Positions 14,592 through 23,622 of a DNA stretch of 47,785 bases are shown piece after piece. Numbering within the stretch: position 1 is the first letter of the stretch; each line of letters begins with the position of its first letter. The DNA lies in NCBI GenBank assembly GCA_963169915.1, contig CAUJEM010000132.1, forward strand, positions 1 through 47,785, read 5' to 3'. The notes under the pieces were generated by a model. The model was not told the origin of the DNA and ran no database searches. It saw only the letters and a list, made by a program, of their open reading frames with translations. Made by a program: the position numbers and the translations under genes. The stretch comes from Myxococcota bacterium (GTDB lineage: Bacteria; Myxococcota_A; Polyangia; Polyangiales; Polyangiaceae).

Positions 14592-16255
14592 GGCGCGGTG
14601 GAGCCCGCGCTCCGCGGCGCGTCACGGATGGCCTTGGCGGTGTCTCGGGCCGCCTTGGCCCGCGCCCTCGCCTCCTGCTTGGCGCCGGGCTCCACGAGCC
14701 CGCGCGCGGCGCGCTCGAAGCGCTCCGCGACGTCCTTCCAGTACTCCACCTCTGCCGCCTGGGGCGGCGCCAGCGAGAGCAGCAGGGCGGCGTCGTACTC
14801 CGCGAGCGGCCCGAGCTTGGAGCGACCAGCCGCGAGCACCTCCAGCTCCGCGACCGACCCGAGCGCGCGAGGCGCGGCGGCGCCCGCGATGAGGGCGACG
14901 GCGTCGCGCGGGCCGTCCCGCAGGGCTCGCCCGAGCGCCCGCAGCAGCGCGTACTCCTCGCGGTGCTCGCCCGGGACGGGGGCGCCCGCTTCACTGGCCA
15001 GCGCCGCGGCGCGCTCGAAGTCCTCCGCGCGGAAGTACTGCTGCCCGAAGGCCACGTGCATGCGCGCGACGAGGTGACGCTGCTCCGCGTCGAGCGCGCT
15101 CTGCTCGAGGCGGCGGCGGAGCGCGTAAGGGACGCCGCGATCGAGCAAGCGCCGCAGCACCGCCGGCGCTGGGACGCTCGCCCCGAACACGAAGCCGGCG
15201 TAGTAGGTCGGCAGGTGCTGCGCCAGGCTCGCCTCCACCTCGAGACCGGGCGGCGTGGGCAGCGCAGGGAGCGCAGGCAGGAGCAGCGCGTCGAGCGCGT
15301 CCAGGCGGGCTCCGCCATAGACGCGTGACAGCAGCGCGCGCGCTCGCGCGAGCCTCGCGTCCGCGAGCACGCCCACCTCCGCCAGGCCCCGCAGCCCGAC
15401 CAGGGCGGCGTCCCGCCCGCGCGCCTTGCGCGGCTCCAGCGCTTGATCGAGCGAGCCATAGTAGACGTCCCGCAGCTCCGGATCGCGGGCCAGCTCGTCC
15501 GGCAGGGGGACGTCGCGGATCTCGCTGACGAAGCGCAGCTCCGCGAGCCCCGCCTCCACCGCCACGACGGCCTTGCCGTAGCCGCTCAGGCGCGAGCCCA
15601 CGAGCGAGAGCTGCCCGATGGCCGTGTACTGATGCTCGACCCAGGGGAAGAGCTCACGATCCCGAAACTCGAGGAAGCTCGCCTTGGTCAGCGGGGCCCG
15701 CGGCCTGGGCGGGGGCGTCGCCAGGCGACTCAGCCGCGCCGCCAGCCCCAGGCCGATGAGGACATCCCGCAGCTCACCGCTCAGCGCGCTGTCCGGCGCG
15801 GTCAAGCTCGGCTGCACCAGCTCATCCGCGCACGCGAGCGGCGCCAGCTCGGCCCGCAGGGCCGTGACGAAGCCCACCGGCAGCCCCGCGCAGGCCTCGA
15901 GCGCCAAGAGCTGGCGCGCTCGCTCGGCCTCCGGCAGCGCGAGCACGCCGGCGAGCTGCGCCAGCGCGGCCGCCCGCTCACCGCAGCCCTCGGGCGTGAC
16001 CGCGCTGGGCGGCGCGTCCTCGCGGCACGACGCCGGCGCGGGCGGCACCGCCTCCGACAGCGGCGGCAGAGCGCGTGGCGGCGGGGGCGCAAGCGCGGTC
16101 GCAGGCGCGGTCGCAGGCGCCGTGGAGGTCGGTGCCGCGCTGCCCTTCGGCGCCGGCGCCGTGCTGGCCGGCGGGAGAGCCCCGCCCGCGCAGCCTTGGA
16201 GCGCCACCGCCAGCAGTCCCACGAAGCTCGACCAACGCCAGGCCATGCGCGGCAT
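14558..16255 (-). CDS. Large alpha-helical lipoprotein, unknown function
   Basis: 565 residues. The signal ends in lipobox LQGC (Cys22), followed by an Ala/Pro/Thr-rich linker to about residue 75. The rest is predicted mostly helical, with Leu/Ala-rich amphipathic helices and some repeat-like spacing (SALDAEQRHLVARMHVAFGQ, DFERAAALASEAGA), suggestive of TPR-like solenoid folding, but no family is clear. A charged helix ends the protein (ARAKAARDTAKAIRDA). Start ATG 16255 or 16246. It follows the MDR gene by 24 nt on the same strand and may be co-transcribed. Its end overlaps gluQ. Confidence 0.78.
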   Translation of the reverse strand: MPRMAWRWSSFVGLLAVALQGCAGGALPPASTAPAPKGSAAPTSTAPATAPATALAPPPPRALPPLSEAVPPAPASCREDAPPSAVTPEGCGERAAALAQLAGVLALPEAERARQLLALEACAGLPVGFVTALRAELAPLACADELVQPSLTAPDSALSGELRDVLIGLGLAARLSRLATPPPRPRAPLTKASFLEFRDRELFPWVEHQYTAIGQLSLVGSRLSGYGKAVVAVEAGLAELRFVSEIRDVPLPDELARDPELRDVYYGSLDQALEPRKARGRDAALVGLRGLAEVGVLADARLARARALLSRVYGGARLDALDALLLPALPALPTPPGLEVEASLAQHLPTYYAGFVFGASVPAPAVLRRLLDRGVPYALRRRLEQSALDAEQRHLVARMHVAFGQQYFRAEDFERAAALASEAGAPVPGEHREEYALLRALGRALRDGPRDAVALIAGAAAPRALGSVAELEVLAAGRSKLGPLAEYDAALLLSLAPPQAAEVEYWKDVAERFERAARGLVEPGAKQEARARAKAARDTAKAIRDAPRSAGSTAPQSSVPSQRTG

Positions 16256-16279
16256 GTTGCGTCGGTTGCTGCAAGGCCG

Positions 16280-17302
16280 TCAATCCGGCAAGAGCAGCAC
16301 CTTGCCCGTGTTGCGCCCCTCCTCCAGCTCCGCGAAGGCCTCCCTGGCGCGGCTGAAGGGATACCGCCCCGTCACTTGCGGCCGCAGGTGCCCCGCCGAG
16401 TAGAGCTCCACCAGCGCCTCGCTCTCTCGCCGCAGCAGCTCCAGCTCGTCCCAGAGGTGACCCATGTTCACGCCGGCGATGGCCCGGTTGTCGTTCATGA
16501 GGTGCAGCGGCGTGAACACCGGCACTCGGACGAACTGCCGCGCCAGGTGCAGCAGCCGCCGCCGGCCGCCCACGCTGACGTTGGCGAAGCCGAAGGCGAT
16601 GAGCATGCCCGTGGGGCGCAGCAAGCGGTAGCCCTTCTTCCAATCGCCACCACCCAGCGCGTCCAGCACCAGATCCACCCCGCGCTCACCGACGAGCCGG
16701 CGCACCTCCTGCGCGTAGTCGCGGCTCCGGTAGTCGATGGGGTGGGTGCAGCCCTGCTCCCGGAGGTACGCATGCTTGTGCGCCGAGGCGGTGCCGTACA
16801 CCGTGACGTCGGGCACGGTGCGGCAGAGCTGGAGCGCGGCCGTCCCGACGCCGCCGGCCGCCATGTGCACCAGCACGTGCGCGCCGGGTCGTAGCCGGTA
16901 GATCTCGAACAGCATGTGGTAGGCGGTGAGGTAGTTGACCGGGAGCGCGGCGCCCTCTTCGAAGCTCATGGCCTCCGGCATCTGGACGGCCTGCGCCTCC
17001 TTCACGCACACCACGTCCGCGTGCCCTCCGAAGCGCGTCAGGTAAAACACCCGCTCTCCCACGCGCCCCGCGCTCACCCCCGGGCCCACGGCCTCCACCA
17101 CGCCCGCTCCCTCGTAGCCCACTACGCACGGCGGCTTCGGAGCGTCCGGGTAGAGCCCCTGCCGCGCGGTGACCTCGGCGAAGTTCAGGCCGGCGGCCTT
17201 CACCCGGATCTTGAGCTCTCCCGGGCCTGGCACCGGATCCGGCGTCTCCCGGACCTCCAAGACCTCGGGGCCACCATGCTTGCTGATCCAAACGGCGCGC
17301 AT
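16280..17302 (-). CDS. Quinone-oxidoreductase-like MDR protein
   Basis: 340 residues, a full-length medium-chain dehydrogenase/reductase of the zinc-free quinone oxidoreductase/VAT-1-like group. Visible are the GroES-like N-terminus with GYEGAGVVEAVGPGV, the nucleotide-binding loop AAGGVGTAALQLC (about residues 148-160), NYLTAYHMLFE and LDALGGGDWKKGYRLLRPTG. The catalytic zinc ligands of alcohol dehydrogenases are missing, as in this subgroup. It probably reduces a quinone or enone with NADPH; the substrate is unknown. It has its own -10-like element in the 55-nt gap after the sulfatase gene. Confidence 0.9.
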   Translation of the reverse strand: MRAVWISKHGGPEVLEVRETPDPVPGPGELKIRVKAAGLNFAEVTARQGLYPDAPKPPCVVGYEGAGVVEAVGPGVSAGRVGERVFYLTRFGGHADVVCVKEAQAVQMPEAMSFEEGAALPVNYLTAYHMLFEIYRLRPGAHVLVHMAAGGVGTAALQLCRTVPDVTVYGTASAHKHAYLREQGCTHPIDYRSRDYAQEVRRLVGERGVDLVLDALGGGDWKKGYRLLRPTGMLIAFGFANVSVGGRRRLLHLARQFVRVPVFTPLHLMNDNRAIAGVNMGHLWDELELLRRESEALVELYSAGHLRPQVTGRYPFSRAREAFAELEEGRNTGKVLLLPD

Positions 17303-17309
17303 GGCCCAT

Positions 17310-17315
17310 GCTATA
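17310..17315 (-). promoter_or_regulatory. -10-like element of the MDR gene
   Basis: TATAGC on the minus strand, preceded by GC, ends 7 nt before the ATG at 17302. Confidence 0.4.
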
Positions 17316-17357
17316 GCAGGCCCTCCGCCGGACGCGCGCCCTAGAGCGCCGGCCCGG

Positions 17358-18722
17358 TCACCAGCGCTGCCCCCCGCGCGCCCCCTTGAGCGGGGCGCCC
17401 CCGACGACGGGCTCGTTCGGGATGGTGGCGGACAGCTCCTGGTAGAGCTTCTTCATGCGCTCGAGCTGCTCCGGCTCCTTCGCCGCGAGATCTTGCTCCT
17501 CTTTGGGATCTTGCTCGACGTTGAAGAGCATGAACTTGTAGTCGTCCCCGAAGGCCAGGAGCTTCCACGGGCCGTCGATGACGCCTCGGCGCCGGTCCAT
17601 GAGGTCACAGCGGGGCAGATCCACCACCACCGGCCGCGGCTCCGCCGGCGCGCCGAAGACCTCCGGCAGCAGGCTGCGGCCTCGCAGCGGCGGCTCCGCG
17701 CCCTCCAGGATCCCCATCAGATCCGCGATGGTGGGCGCCAGGTCGATGCCGCTGCGCGGCTGCTCGATGCGCCGAGGCGGCGCGCCGGGGACGTGGATGA
17801 AGAGCGGCACGCGCACGAGCGCCTCCCAGAGCTCATAGCTGTGACGGTACTGCCCCCGCTCACCGAAGCCCTCGCCGTGATCGGCCGTGATGATGAAGGC
17901 CGTGTCCCGACCGAAGGGCTGCGCCTGCACCCAGTCGATGAGCTGCCCGACCCAGTAGTCCGTGAAATGGACCTCGTTGTCGTAGAGGTCTCGCCGAGCG
18001 TTGCCGAAATCCGGGGAGCTGGGGTGTTTGTAGTACTCGTGGTGAGGGTCGAGGAAATGGACATAGAGGAAGAAGCGCTTGCCGTCGTCCTGGCTCACGT
18101 TCTCGGGGTTCGAGAGCAGCTGCTTGGCCTGCTCCGTGAGCCGCTCACTGGTGACGTCGTGGACGCCCGTGGTGTCCAGCACCGTGCCAGGCAGGAGCTT
18201 GTGGACGTCGAAGCCCTGCACCGCGCCCAGGCTCGCCATGAAGTAGCCGTGACCCTGCCCAGAGAGCGTGCGGTGCCCGGCCTTCTGCAAGCGCTCGGTG
18301 ACGAACAGGTTGGAGTTCGGCCACTGCGTGAAGAAGTAGCCGTCTCGCGGCATCTCCGAGGGATACTTCCCGACGAGCGTGGGGGCCACGCTCTTGGCGG
18401 TATAGCTGGAGAGGCTGTACGCCCGCGGGTAGAGCGTGGACCGCTCGGCGAACTTGGTGAGCCACGGCGCGATGGGCCGCGGGTAGCCGGCCCAAGGCAT
18501 GTCGGCCCGCAGGCTGTCCACCATGAGGAACACCACGTTGTAGGGGCGCTTCGGGGCCGGCACGGCGGGGGGCGCGGCGCTCGCCGTGACGAGCTGCCCC
18601 GCGCTGGAGGCGGCGGGCGAGGGCGCCGCGGAGGCCGCCTGCTCGGCCGGGGGCGGCGGCGCGTTACGGGTGCAGGCCAGCGCGGAGAGCGCGAGCCCGA
18701 GCGCGAGAGATCGGACTTTCAC
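17358..18722 (-). CDS. Sulfatase-fold lipoprotein without formylglycine Cys
   Basis: 454 residues from GTG 18722. The signal ends in lipobox ALAC (Cys17), followed by an Ala/Pro linker. The alkaline-phosphatase/sulfatase fold is clear: NVVFLMVDSLRADM (first metal Asp), FLYVHFLDPHHEYY, ITADHGEGFGE and RVPLFIHVPGAPP. The nucleophile region reads SLSSYTAKSVAPTLVGKYP, where classic sulfatases have C-x-P-S-R or S-x-P-S-R. The Thr or Ser there would act directly, as in LtaS-like and phosphoethanolamine-transferase-like relatives. The enzyme should therefore not need formylglycine maturation and may hydrolyse or transfer a phospho- or sulfo-group at the envelope. Confidence 0.87.
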   Translation of the reverse strand: MKVRSLALGLALSALACTRNAPPPPAEQAASAAPSPAASSAGQLVTASAAPPAVPAPKRPYNVVFLMVDSLRADMPWAGYPRPIAPWLTKFAERSTLYPRAYSLSSYTAKSVAPTLVGKYPSEMPRDGYFFTQWPNSNLFVTERLQKAGHRTLSGQGHGYFMASLGAVQGFDVHKLLPGTVLDTTGVHDVTSERLTEQAKQLLSNPENVSQDDGKRFFLYVHFLDPHHEYYKHPSSPDFGNARRDLYDNEVHFTDYWVGQLIDWVQAQPFGRDTAFIITADHGEGFGERGQYRHSYELWEALVRVPLFIHVPGAPPRRIEQPRSGIDLAPTIADLMGILEGAEPPLRGRSLLPEVFGAPAEPRPVVVDLPRCDLMDRRRGVIDGPWKLLAFGDDYKFMLFNVEQDPKEEQDLAAKEPEQLERMKKLYQELSATIPNEPVVGGAPLKGARGGQRW

Positions 18723-18729
18723 GGGCGGG

Positions 18730-18735
18730 GGCTTA
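18730..18735 (-). promoter_or_regulatory. -10-like element of the sulfatase-fold gene
   Basis: TAAGCC on the minus strand, preceded by GC, ends 7 nt before the GTG at 18722. No LexA-like box is evident between this gene and divergent recN. Confidence 0.35.
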
Positions 18736-18814
18736 GCACGGCTCGCTCGCGCGTGGGCCGCGCCCGCGGCCGCCGCTACCGGTCGGCCGGCGCCAGTGCC
18801 ACAGTCCGCCCGCC

Positions 18815-20560
18815 ATGCTCTCCTTCCTGCGGATCCGAGGCCTCGCCCTGCTCGACGACGTGACGCTGGAGCTCGGCGCGGGGATGACCGTGCTCACCGG
18901 AGAGACGGGCGCCGGCAAATCCATCCTCGTGGACGCGCTCATGCTCCTGCGCGGCGGCAAGGCCCGCGCGGAGCTGGTGCGCGCTGGCGCGGACGCAGCC
19001 CGCATCGACGCTCAATTCGAGCTCAGCGGCAGCGTCGCGACCCAGCTCGCCGAGGTCCTCCGGACCCACGGGCTCCCCGACGACACGGGTGCCATCGTCG
19101 CGCAGCGCACCGTGCCCGCCTCCGGGCGCGGCCGCTGCCTCGTGCAGTCCGAGCTGACCACGCAGGCGGCGCTGGGCGCCGTGGGAGGCGAGCTGCTCGA
19201 CATCTGCAGCCAGCACGAACATCACTCGCTCACGCAGGTGTCGCAGCACCTCGCCCTGCTCGACGCCTTCGCCGGGCTGGAAGACCAGGTCGGCGCCTAC
19301 GCCGCCAGCCACCGACGCTGGCGAGAGCTCGAGCAACGCTCGCAGGAGCTGGCGCAGCGCACCGCGCAGACGCTGCAGCGCGCGGACTACCTGCGCTTTC
19401 AGCTGGAGGAGCTCGAGCGCATCGCACCCCAGCCCGGCGAGCACGAGCGCGTCCGCGAGCGCCTGAGCTTGCTCCGCGACGCGCAGGGCTGGGCGCGCTT
19501 CGCGGAAGACGCGGTCCAGACCCTCTACGATGGCGAGGAGGCGGTGATCGGCCGAGTGGGGGCCTTGCTCGACCGCGCCCGACGCGGCGCGCCCCACAGC
19601 CCCCGCCTCGCCGCCATCGCCGAGCAGCTCGACTCCGCGCGCATCGCCTGTGACGAAGCCGCCCAGCTGACGACGCGCTTCGCCCGCGAGCTCGACTACG
19701 AGCCGGGAGAGCTCGAGCGCGTGGAGGAGCGGGTCGCCGAGCTCGATGCCCTCTGCCGCAAGCACGGCGTCGGCGCCGAGGAGCTCGAGCAGCGGGCGCT
19801 CGGCATCCGACAGGAGCTCGAGGCGCTGGACGGCGCAGAAGATCACCTCACCCAGCTCCGCGCGGAGGCCACGGCGCTGCACGCCGCGTGCGTGACGCAG
19901 GCTGCTGCGCTCACGCGCCGCCGCACGGAGGCAGCGGAGCGCCTCGCGCGGGTCTTGGAGGCCGAGCTCGAGGCGCTGCACCTGCCCCGCGCCCGGCTCG
20001 TGGCGCAGCTCTCGCCGCTCCCCGAGGGCGGGCTCGGCCCTCGCGGCGCGGACCGCGTGGAGCTCTTGTTCTCGGCGAACCCCGGCGAGCCCCTGGCGCC
20101 GCTGACGAGGGTGGCCTCCGGCGGCGAGCTGTCGCGCGTCCTGCTCGCGGTCAAGAGCGTGATGACCACGGGCGACCGGGTCGCCACCTACGTCTTCGAC
20201 GAGGTGGACGCCGGCGTCGGCGGCGCGGTGGCCGAGGCCATCGGGCAGCGGCTCTGGCGCGCCTCCCGCGCGCATCAGGTGCTGTGCATCACTCATCTGC
20301 CGCAGATCGCCGCCTTCGCGGAGGGCCACTTCCGGGTGAGCAAGCGCACCGCGGCGGGGCGCACCATCACGCTCGTGGAGCGCCTCGACGAGGACGCGCG
20401 CGTCGAGGAGCTCGCCCGGATGCTGGGCGGCGCGAAGCTGACGGCGACGGCGCGCGAGCACGCGCGGCAGCTCCTCCAGGACGCGCGCGCCGTGCGCGCC
20501 GTGGCCGAGCCCGCGCGGCCGCGCCAGGGCGCTCGTCAGGCGCGCGCCCCTGCACGCTAG
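18815..20560 (+). CDS. recN: DNA repair ATPase RecN
   Basis: 581 residues, the usual RecN size. RecN is an SMC-like cytoplasmic ATPase in double-strand-break repair. Walker A GETGAGKS lies at 29-36. The central region of about 170-380 is a long coiled coil rich in Glu, Arg, Leu and Gln. The C-terminal ATPase half has the signature ASGGELSRVLLAVKS, Walker B TYVFDEVDAGVGG and LCITHLPQIAAFAEGHF. A basic tail of about 25 residues closes the protein. The start MLSFLRIRGLALLDDV is the standard N-terminus. Its last 4 bp overlap the convergent gene. Confidence 0.96.
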   Translation: MLSFLRIRGLALLDDVTLELGAGMTVLTGETGAGKSILVDALMLLRGGKARAELVRAGADAARIDAQFELSGSVATQLAEVLRTHGLPDDTGAIVAQRTVPASGRGRCLVQSELTTQAALGAVGGELLDICSQHEHHSLTQVSQHLALLDAFAGLEDQVGAYAASHRRWRELEQRSQELAQRTAQTLQRADYLRFQLEELERIAPQPGEHERVRERLSLLRDAQGWARFAEDAVQTLYDGEEAVIGRVGALLDRARRGAPHSPRLAAIAEQLDSARIACDEAAQLTTRFARELDYEPGELERVEERVAELDALCRKHGVGAEELEQRALGIRQELEALDGAEDHLTQLRAEATALHAACVTQAAALTRRRTEAAERLARVLEAELEALHLPRARLVAQLSPLPEGGLGPRGADRVELLFSANPGEPLAPLTRVASGGELSRVLLAVKSVMTTGDRVATYVFDEVDAGVGGAVAEAIGQRLWRASRAHQVLCITHLPQIAAFAEGHFRVSKRTAAGRTITLVERLDEDARVEELARMLGGAKLTATAREHARQLLQDARAVRAVAEPARPRQGARQARAPAR

Positions 20561-21597
20561 AACTTGCCGAACACCATGACGCTGCCCCCCAGCGGGGTGG
20601 CCCCGCCCACGACGCCGAGCCGCGGCGCAGCCCAGCGCGGCGCCGCGGCCCGCGGCGGCCCGAGGCGGCGCGCGGCGGCGCTGGGCGGGCTCTCGCCGCT
20701 CAGCAGCAGGTACGCGCCGGAGACGACCCCCAGCGCCCCCACCACGAAGCCCGTGGTGCTGATCACGGCGAGCGTCCGCCCCGCCTCGACGGCGTCGTAG
20801 CCCGTGGCGTCGCAGCGTGACGCTGGGCAGTGGTCGTCGGCGATGGATTTCTTGCCGAGCACGAGCGCGCCCGCGACGCCGCCCACGGCGAGCCCCGCCA
20901 CGCCGACCCCGCCAGCCACCCAGCCCCACGTGCTCCGCGTGGAGGGCTCCGCCTGCGGCGCGGGCGTCTTGGCGCGAGCGAGGCGCGGCCCAGGCTCGAG
21001 CCGCACCTCCCGCTGCTCACCCTCCGCGAGCTCCAGCTCCACACTGCTGGCTTGGTGGCCTGGCACGCTGACCACGAGCCGATGCCGTCCCGGGTCCACT
21101 GGCAGCGCGACGCCCCAGCTGGCCCGACCGAGCTCCACCCCGTCCCTGCTGACGCGGACGGCGTCGCTCGCGGTGCTGAGCCGGACGGTCAAGCGAGGGA
21201 GCCTGGGGAGCAGCCGCTGCGCTCGCTCCTTGGCGAGGGCGGCGCGGTCGTCCCCCGGGCCCGCGCGCTGCGCGACCTCCTCGAAGTACGTCCAGGCCGT
21301 CGCGAGCTTGCCTTGGTGCTCTTCGCAGTCCGCGATGTTGAGCACCGTCCCCAGGGCGGGATCCAGCCGGTTGCTCTCGTGAAATTTTGCGCACGCCGTG
21401 ACGTAGTCCCCCTGCTCCACCGCCGCGCGCCCTTGTTGGAACAGCGCCTCGGCGGCCGCGGCATCTTGCGCCCAGGCGCGCGTCCCCACCGTCCCCGACA
21501 AGAGCGCCGCCATGAGCACGACGGCGCACCTCGCGCGGGTGGAGCGAGCCAAGCGGGATCTGGGCCGAGCGCGCGGGGACTCAGTGGCGGCGGTCAT
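20557..21597 (-). CDS. TPR/PEGA-like exported membrane protein
   Basis: 346 residues. An N-terminal signal or anchor (VVLMAALLSGTVGTRAWA) is followed by a TPR-like helical part (about 47-125: ALFQQGRAAVEQGDYVTAC, ESNRLDPALGTVLNIADCEE) and a small PEGA-like beta domain (VRVSRDGVELGRASWG, VDPGRHRLVVSVPGHQ). One or two membrane segments come next (WVAGGVGVAGLAVGGVAGAL and VISTTGFVVGALGVVSGAYLL). This architecture is common beside Ser/Thr kinases in Polyangia. The start overlaps the kinase gene by 17 nt, so the two are co-translated and probably work together, perhaps as a periplasmic input or scaffold. Confidence 0.85.
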   Translation of the reverse strand: MTAATESPRARPRSRLARSTRARCAVVLMAALLSGTVGTRAWAQDAAAAEALFQQGRAAVEQGDYVTACAKFHESNRLDPALGTVLNIADCEEHQGKLATAWTYFEEVAQRAGPGDDRAALAKERAQRLLPRLPRLTVRLSTASDAVRVSRDGVELGRASWGVALPVDPGRHRLVVSVPGHQASSVELELAEGEQREVRLEPGPRLARAKTPAPQAEPSTRSTWGWVAGGVGVAGLAVGGVAGALVLGKKSIADDHCPASRCDATGYDAVEAGRTLAVISTTGFVVGALGVVSGAYLLLSGESPPSAAARRLGPPRAAAPRWAAPRLGVVGGATPLGGSVMVFGKF

Positions 21598-23005
21598 AGG
21601 GGTTCCCTTCGGGCTTCGGCGACGGCGACGGCGGGACGGGGACCGGTGGGGTCACCGGCGCGTGCACCGTCTTGATGAGGGGCGTCGCTGGCTTCGTCCC
21701 GGCCCCGCCTGCCGGACGCTGCGTCGGCTGGCGCTCCTTCGTGGCCGCCGCCGAGGCCGACGGCGGCGGTGCGGCCGGCGTCTCCGCGGTCGGCGCGGGC
21801 GCCACCTGCGCCAGTGGAGGCGGAGCGAGGCTCGCGCGGGGGGGCGCGACGAGCGCCGCGCTGGCCGAGGGCTCGGGGCGTGCCTCGGGCTCCACGGTGC
21901 GCGCCAGCAGCGCGAACCCAGCGGTCCCGAGCGCCAGCACCGCGCCGCCCACGAGCCAGCGCCGCCGCCCCGACGCCTGCCTCGAGCGCGGCGCGACGAC
22001 GTCGCCCGTCAAGGGCCGTGACGTCGTCAGCGGCTCGGTCAAGGAGACCGCCGCACCGTCCGCCACCGACACGGTGGGCACGGACATGGCCAGGGAGGGC
22101 CGCGGCAAGCTCGGCGGCGGGCCGAAGGTGCCGTCCTCGGCAGCGTCGCGCAGCGCCGCCCGCATCGCCTCGGCCGACGGCCAGCGCTGCTCCTTGTCGA
22201 AGGCCAGCGCGCGGTCGATGAGCGCTGCGACGCCCCCGTCGATGCCCGGATAGACCTCCGCGAAGGGGGTCGCCGGCTTCGTGGCGGCCGCGATGAGCTG
22301 CTCGTGCACCGTGCCCGCCTCATGCACGAAGGCGCCGGTGAGCAAGGTGTAGAGCGTAGCGCCCGCCGCCCACAGATCCGTGCGATGGTCGACGTCTTCC
22401 CAGCGCCCCCGCGCCTGCTCCGGCGCCATGAAGGCGGGCGTCCCCAGCAGCGAGCCGGCGCGCGTGGTGCCCTGCCCTCCGGTCAGCTCCCGCAGCCGCG
22501 CGATCCCGAAGTCGAGCACCTTGAGCTGGCCGTCTCGGGTCAGAAACAGGTTCTCTGGCTTGAGATCTCGGTGGACGATGCCTTTGGCGTGCGCGCTCTC
22601 CAGCACGAGCAGGAGCTGATCGAGGATGCTCAAGGACTCGAGCACGGGCAGCCGCTCCCCCTTGCGCGCCCACCGCGCCTCGACCGTCTCGCCCTCGAGC
22701 AGCTCCATCACCAAGAAGGCCGCCCCGTCCTCGGTCATGTCGTCGTCGAGCACCCTCACCGTCCCCGGGTGCCCCACGGTGTTGGCCGCGTAGCCCTCGC
22801 GCAGAAAGCGCTGCGTCACGTCCTTGTCGACCGAGACCTCGGGGTGGAGGATCTTGATGGCGACGCGGTTCTGGTTACGGTGCGTGGCCGCGTAGACCAC
22901 CGCCATGCCACCGATGCCCAAGATGGAATCCAGAGTCCACTTCGAGCGGAGCACCGTACCGAGCCGGGCTTGAGCCCGTTCAGAGACGTTGTCGCTGATG
23001 GTCAT
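21581..23005 (-). CDS. Membrane-anchored Ser/Thr protein kinase
   Basis: 474 residues. The Hanks-type kinase domain is complete: glycine loop GIGGMAVVY (30-38), catalytic Lys51 in [14 protein letters not shown] (145-152), DFG (165-167), [13 protein letters not shown] and the Arg of subdomain XI in [10 protein letters not shown] linker leads to one membrane helix ([18 protein letters not shown], about 345-365), then a Pro/Ala/Ser-rich extracytoplasmic tail with no folded sensor domain. It is likely a signalling kinase acting with the TPR/PEGA-like protein encoded immediately after it. Confidence 0.93.
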   Translation of the reverse strand: MTISDNVSERAQARLGTVLRSKWTLDSILGIGGMAVVYAATHRNQNRVAIKILHPEVSVDKDVTQRFLREGYAANTVGHPGTVRVLDDDMTEDGAAFLVMELLEGETVEARWARKGERLPVLESLSILDQLLLVLESAHAKGIVHRDLKPENLFLTRDGQLKVLDFGIARLRELTGGQGTTRAGSLLGTPAFMAPEQARGRWEDVDHRTDLWAAGATLYTLLTGAFVHEAGTVHEQLIAAATKPATPFAEVYPGIDGGVAALIDRALAFDKEQRWPSAEAMRAALRDAAEDGTFGPPPSLPRPSLAMSVPTVSVADGAAVSLTEPLTTSRPLTGDVVAPRSRQASGRRRWLVGGAVLALGTAGFALLARTVEPEARPEPSASAALVAPPRASLAPPPLAQVAPAPTAETPAAPPPSASAAATKERQPTQRPAGGAGTKPATPLIKTVHAPVTPPVPVPPSPSPKPEGNPYDRRH

Positions 23006-23016
23006 GAGTCGAGAGC

Positions 23017-23022
23017 AGGGTA
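23017..23022 (-). promoter_or_regulatory. -10-like element of the kinase operon
   Basis: TACCCT on the minus strand, 11 nt before the ATG at 23005. Confidence 0.3.
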
Positions 23023-23147
23023 CGGAGGCGGCACGGCTGGGGCAAGTCGCCGCTCTGAGCGGAGGACGCTGTCTGGCGGCGGCCGCCTGGAATCGATGCG
23101 CCGACCCTGCTCCGCCACGGGAGGGAAGATCTTCGGTCAGGATGGCG

Positions 23148-23153
23148 TATAAT
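23148..23153 (+). promoter_or_regulatory. Consensus TATAAT before the small exported protein
   Basis: This is a perfect TATAAT. No matching -35 is visible. The leader to the ATG at 23228 would be about 70 nt and contains a pyrimidine-rich tract (23171-23210) and a possible 6-bp pairing (23165-23170 with 23201-23206). Confidence 0.5.
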
Positions 23154-23227
23154 CCAAACCTGGAGGGTAAGTTTCCTGGCTTTCCCCCGTTCTCCTCATT
23201 TTACCCCCTCGCAGAAAGAACGGTTCC

Positions 23228-23491
23228 ATGACCAAGCTAGCGCGCCACACCCTGTTCAGCCTCCTCGGCGCGGCGACCCTCGCCGGCACCTTCGCCGCCG
23301 GGGTGGCCTACGCCGCCGATGCGCGGCTGGATCAAGCCATCGACAGCATCGACCGCGCCGTCTCGCTCCTCACGGCGATTGACGATCCGGCGGAGAAGCC
23401 GAAGGCCAAGCTCCACCGCAAGGCGGCGATCGTGGCGCTCAAGCTCGCCAAGAAGGAGACGGAGCGCTCGAAGCAGCTCCAGGGACCGTGA
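23228..23491 (+). CDS. Small exported helical protein
   Basis: 87 residues. A signal peptide (LFSLLGAATLAGTFAAGVAYA, cleavage after AYA near residue 34) leaves a mature protein of about 53 residues. This is one amphipathic helical hairpin: LDQAIDSIDRAVSLLTAI, then a Pro/Lys turn, then HRKAAIVALKLAKKETERSKQ. It is highly charged and soluble in appearance. I do not recognise a family name. It is monocistronic, divergent from the kinase, and its leader is unusually rich in A, T and pyrimidines for this window. The following 131 nt (23492-23622) contain only a weak 5-bp hairpin. Confidence 0.78.
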   Translation: MTKLARHTLFSLLGAATLAGTFAAGVAYAADARLDQAIDSIDRAVSLLTAIDDPAEKPKAKLHRKAAIVALKLAKKETERSKQLQGP

Positions 23492-23609
23492 GCCTACCGG
23501 GGGGTAGCGTGGTGAGCGCTGCGCTGCTGTGGGCAGGGCCTCGCCCTCGACCGTGAGTCATCATGCGCGTCCCCTCATCTCGCCCTGGGCGGAGGCTCGC
23601 TAGATGGAG

Positions 23610-23615
23610 TAGGCT
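23610..23615 (+). promoter_or_regulatory. -10-like element of the Gly-repeat lipoprotein
   Basis: TAGGCT ends 7 nt before the ATG at 23623. Confidence 0.4.
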
Positions 23616-23622
23616 CTGGGAG

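Noticed and set aside
15443..16894. A 483-residue plus-strand frame across the lipoprotein and MDR genes
   Set aside because: Arg/Ala/Gln-rich translation with no start signal, opposite two supported minus-strand genes.
18723..18814. LexA box upstream of recN
   Set aside because: No convincing dyad of a known LexA type was found in the intergenic region.
18776..20929. A 717-residue open frame on the minus strand across recN
   Set aside because: It is antisense to an unmistakable recN, low in complexity and without domains. Long shadow frames are expected at this GC content.
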